Assembly (NCBI GenBank): GCA_903877945.1
Contig: CAIRFY010000062.1
Coordinates: 1 to 6,208, forward strand
Length of the DNA stretch: 6,208 nucleotides
Reading direction: 5' to 3'
Origin: an uncultured Oscillochloris sp.
GTDB taxonomy: Bacteria; Chloroflexota; Chloroflexia; Chloroflexales; Chloroflexaceae
Position numbers and translations under genes: made by a program. Below are positions 6,130 through 6,208 of this stretch, one piece after another (the stretch's first letter is position 1; the number at the start of each line of letters is the position of its first letter). Below the pieces are notes generated by a model. The model did no database searches, was not told where the DNA came from, and saw nothing but the letters and a program-made list of their open reading frames with translations.

Positions 6130-6169
6130 GGGCGCGTCGTGATGCCCCCTACTACTACAGTTGTAGTTT
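6127..6169 (+). terminator. Possible tandem hairpin terminator after the CAP gene
   Basis: GGGGC (6129-6133) pairs with GCCCC (6144-6148), starting in the last base of the stop codon. A second small hairpin ACTAC/GTAGT (6154-6158 with 6163-6167) is followed by only two further T residues. Each is weak alone; together they could end the CAP transcript. Confidence 0.4.
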
Positions 6170-6172
6170 GAA

Positions 6173-6205
6173 TCACCCCCCCTAGCCCCCCCGCACGCGG
6201 GGGGG
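6173..6205 (+). repeat. C/G-run hairpin intergenic repeat, right copy
   Basis: A TCACCCCCCC block, then TAG, then seven C (6186-6192) that pair with seven G (6199-6205) around GCACGC. The order TCAC-C-run, AGC-run, hairpin is the same as in the left copy at 1-39 read on the minus strand. It sits about 44 bp past the CAP gene stop and has that gene's orientation. The window ends 3 bases later, so the element may continue. Confidence 0.55.
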
Positions 6206-6208
6206 AAC

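Noticed and set aside
1..6208. CRISPR array, tRNA or rRNA genes, insertion sequence
   Set aside because: No regularly spaced repeats, no tRNA-like cloverleaf or rRNA stretch, and no transposase or terminal inverted repeats were seen on either strand.

Overview
The window looks like chromosomal DNA from a G+C-rich bacterium. My best guess is a filamentous anoxygenic phototroph or a relative in Chloroflexota. The grounds are indirect: C-run/G-run intergenic hairpin repeats at both ends, a long-form hibernation factor, and a cobalamin photoreceptor-like protein. No phylogenetic marker is present, so this is inference.

Layout. (1) Bases 1-39 hold a hairpin repeat. (2) Bases 75-2183, minus strand, are a two-gene operon: a stand-alone CarH-like cobalamin-binding protein followed 15 bp later by a PAS-like/GGDEF diguanylate cyclase, driven by a good sigma70-type promoter at 2241-2269. 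(3) A divergent promoter region (2184-2343) separates it from (4) a plus-strand pair: a Dam/D12-class adenine-N6 DNA methyltransferase (2344-3258) and, 8 bp later, a GT4 glycosyltransferase (3267-4535). (5) Bases 4536-4878 contain no convincing gene. They do hold a strong promoter (4617-4645) and three adjacent RNA hairpins, the last terminator-like, ahead of (6) the long-form ribosome hibernation promoting factor gene hpf (4879-5460), which ends in a strong terminator. (7) A secreted CAP/SCP-family (YkwD-like) protein follows at 5590-6129. (8) A second copy of the hairpin repeat architecture closes the window.

How the genes may work together. The most interesting unit is the minus-strand operon. 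The cobalamin protein carries the W-x9-EH and E-x-H-x-x-G signatures of light-sensing adenosylcobalamin proteins but has no DNA-binding domain, and its only operon partner is a c-di-GMP synthase with intact catalytic and feedback sites. A light- or B12-responsive c-di-GMP switch is a reasonable hypothesis. The second notable element is the structured leader or small RNA before hpf, which could control hibernation factor expression by attenuation. The methyltransferase has no restriction partner here, and GATC is strikingly frequent across the window.
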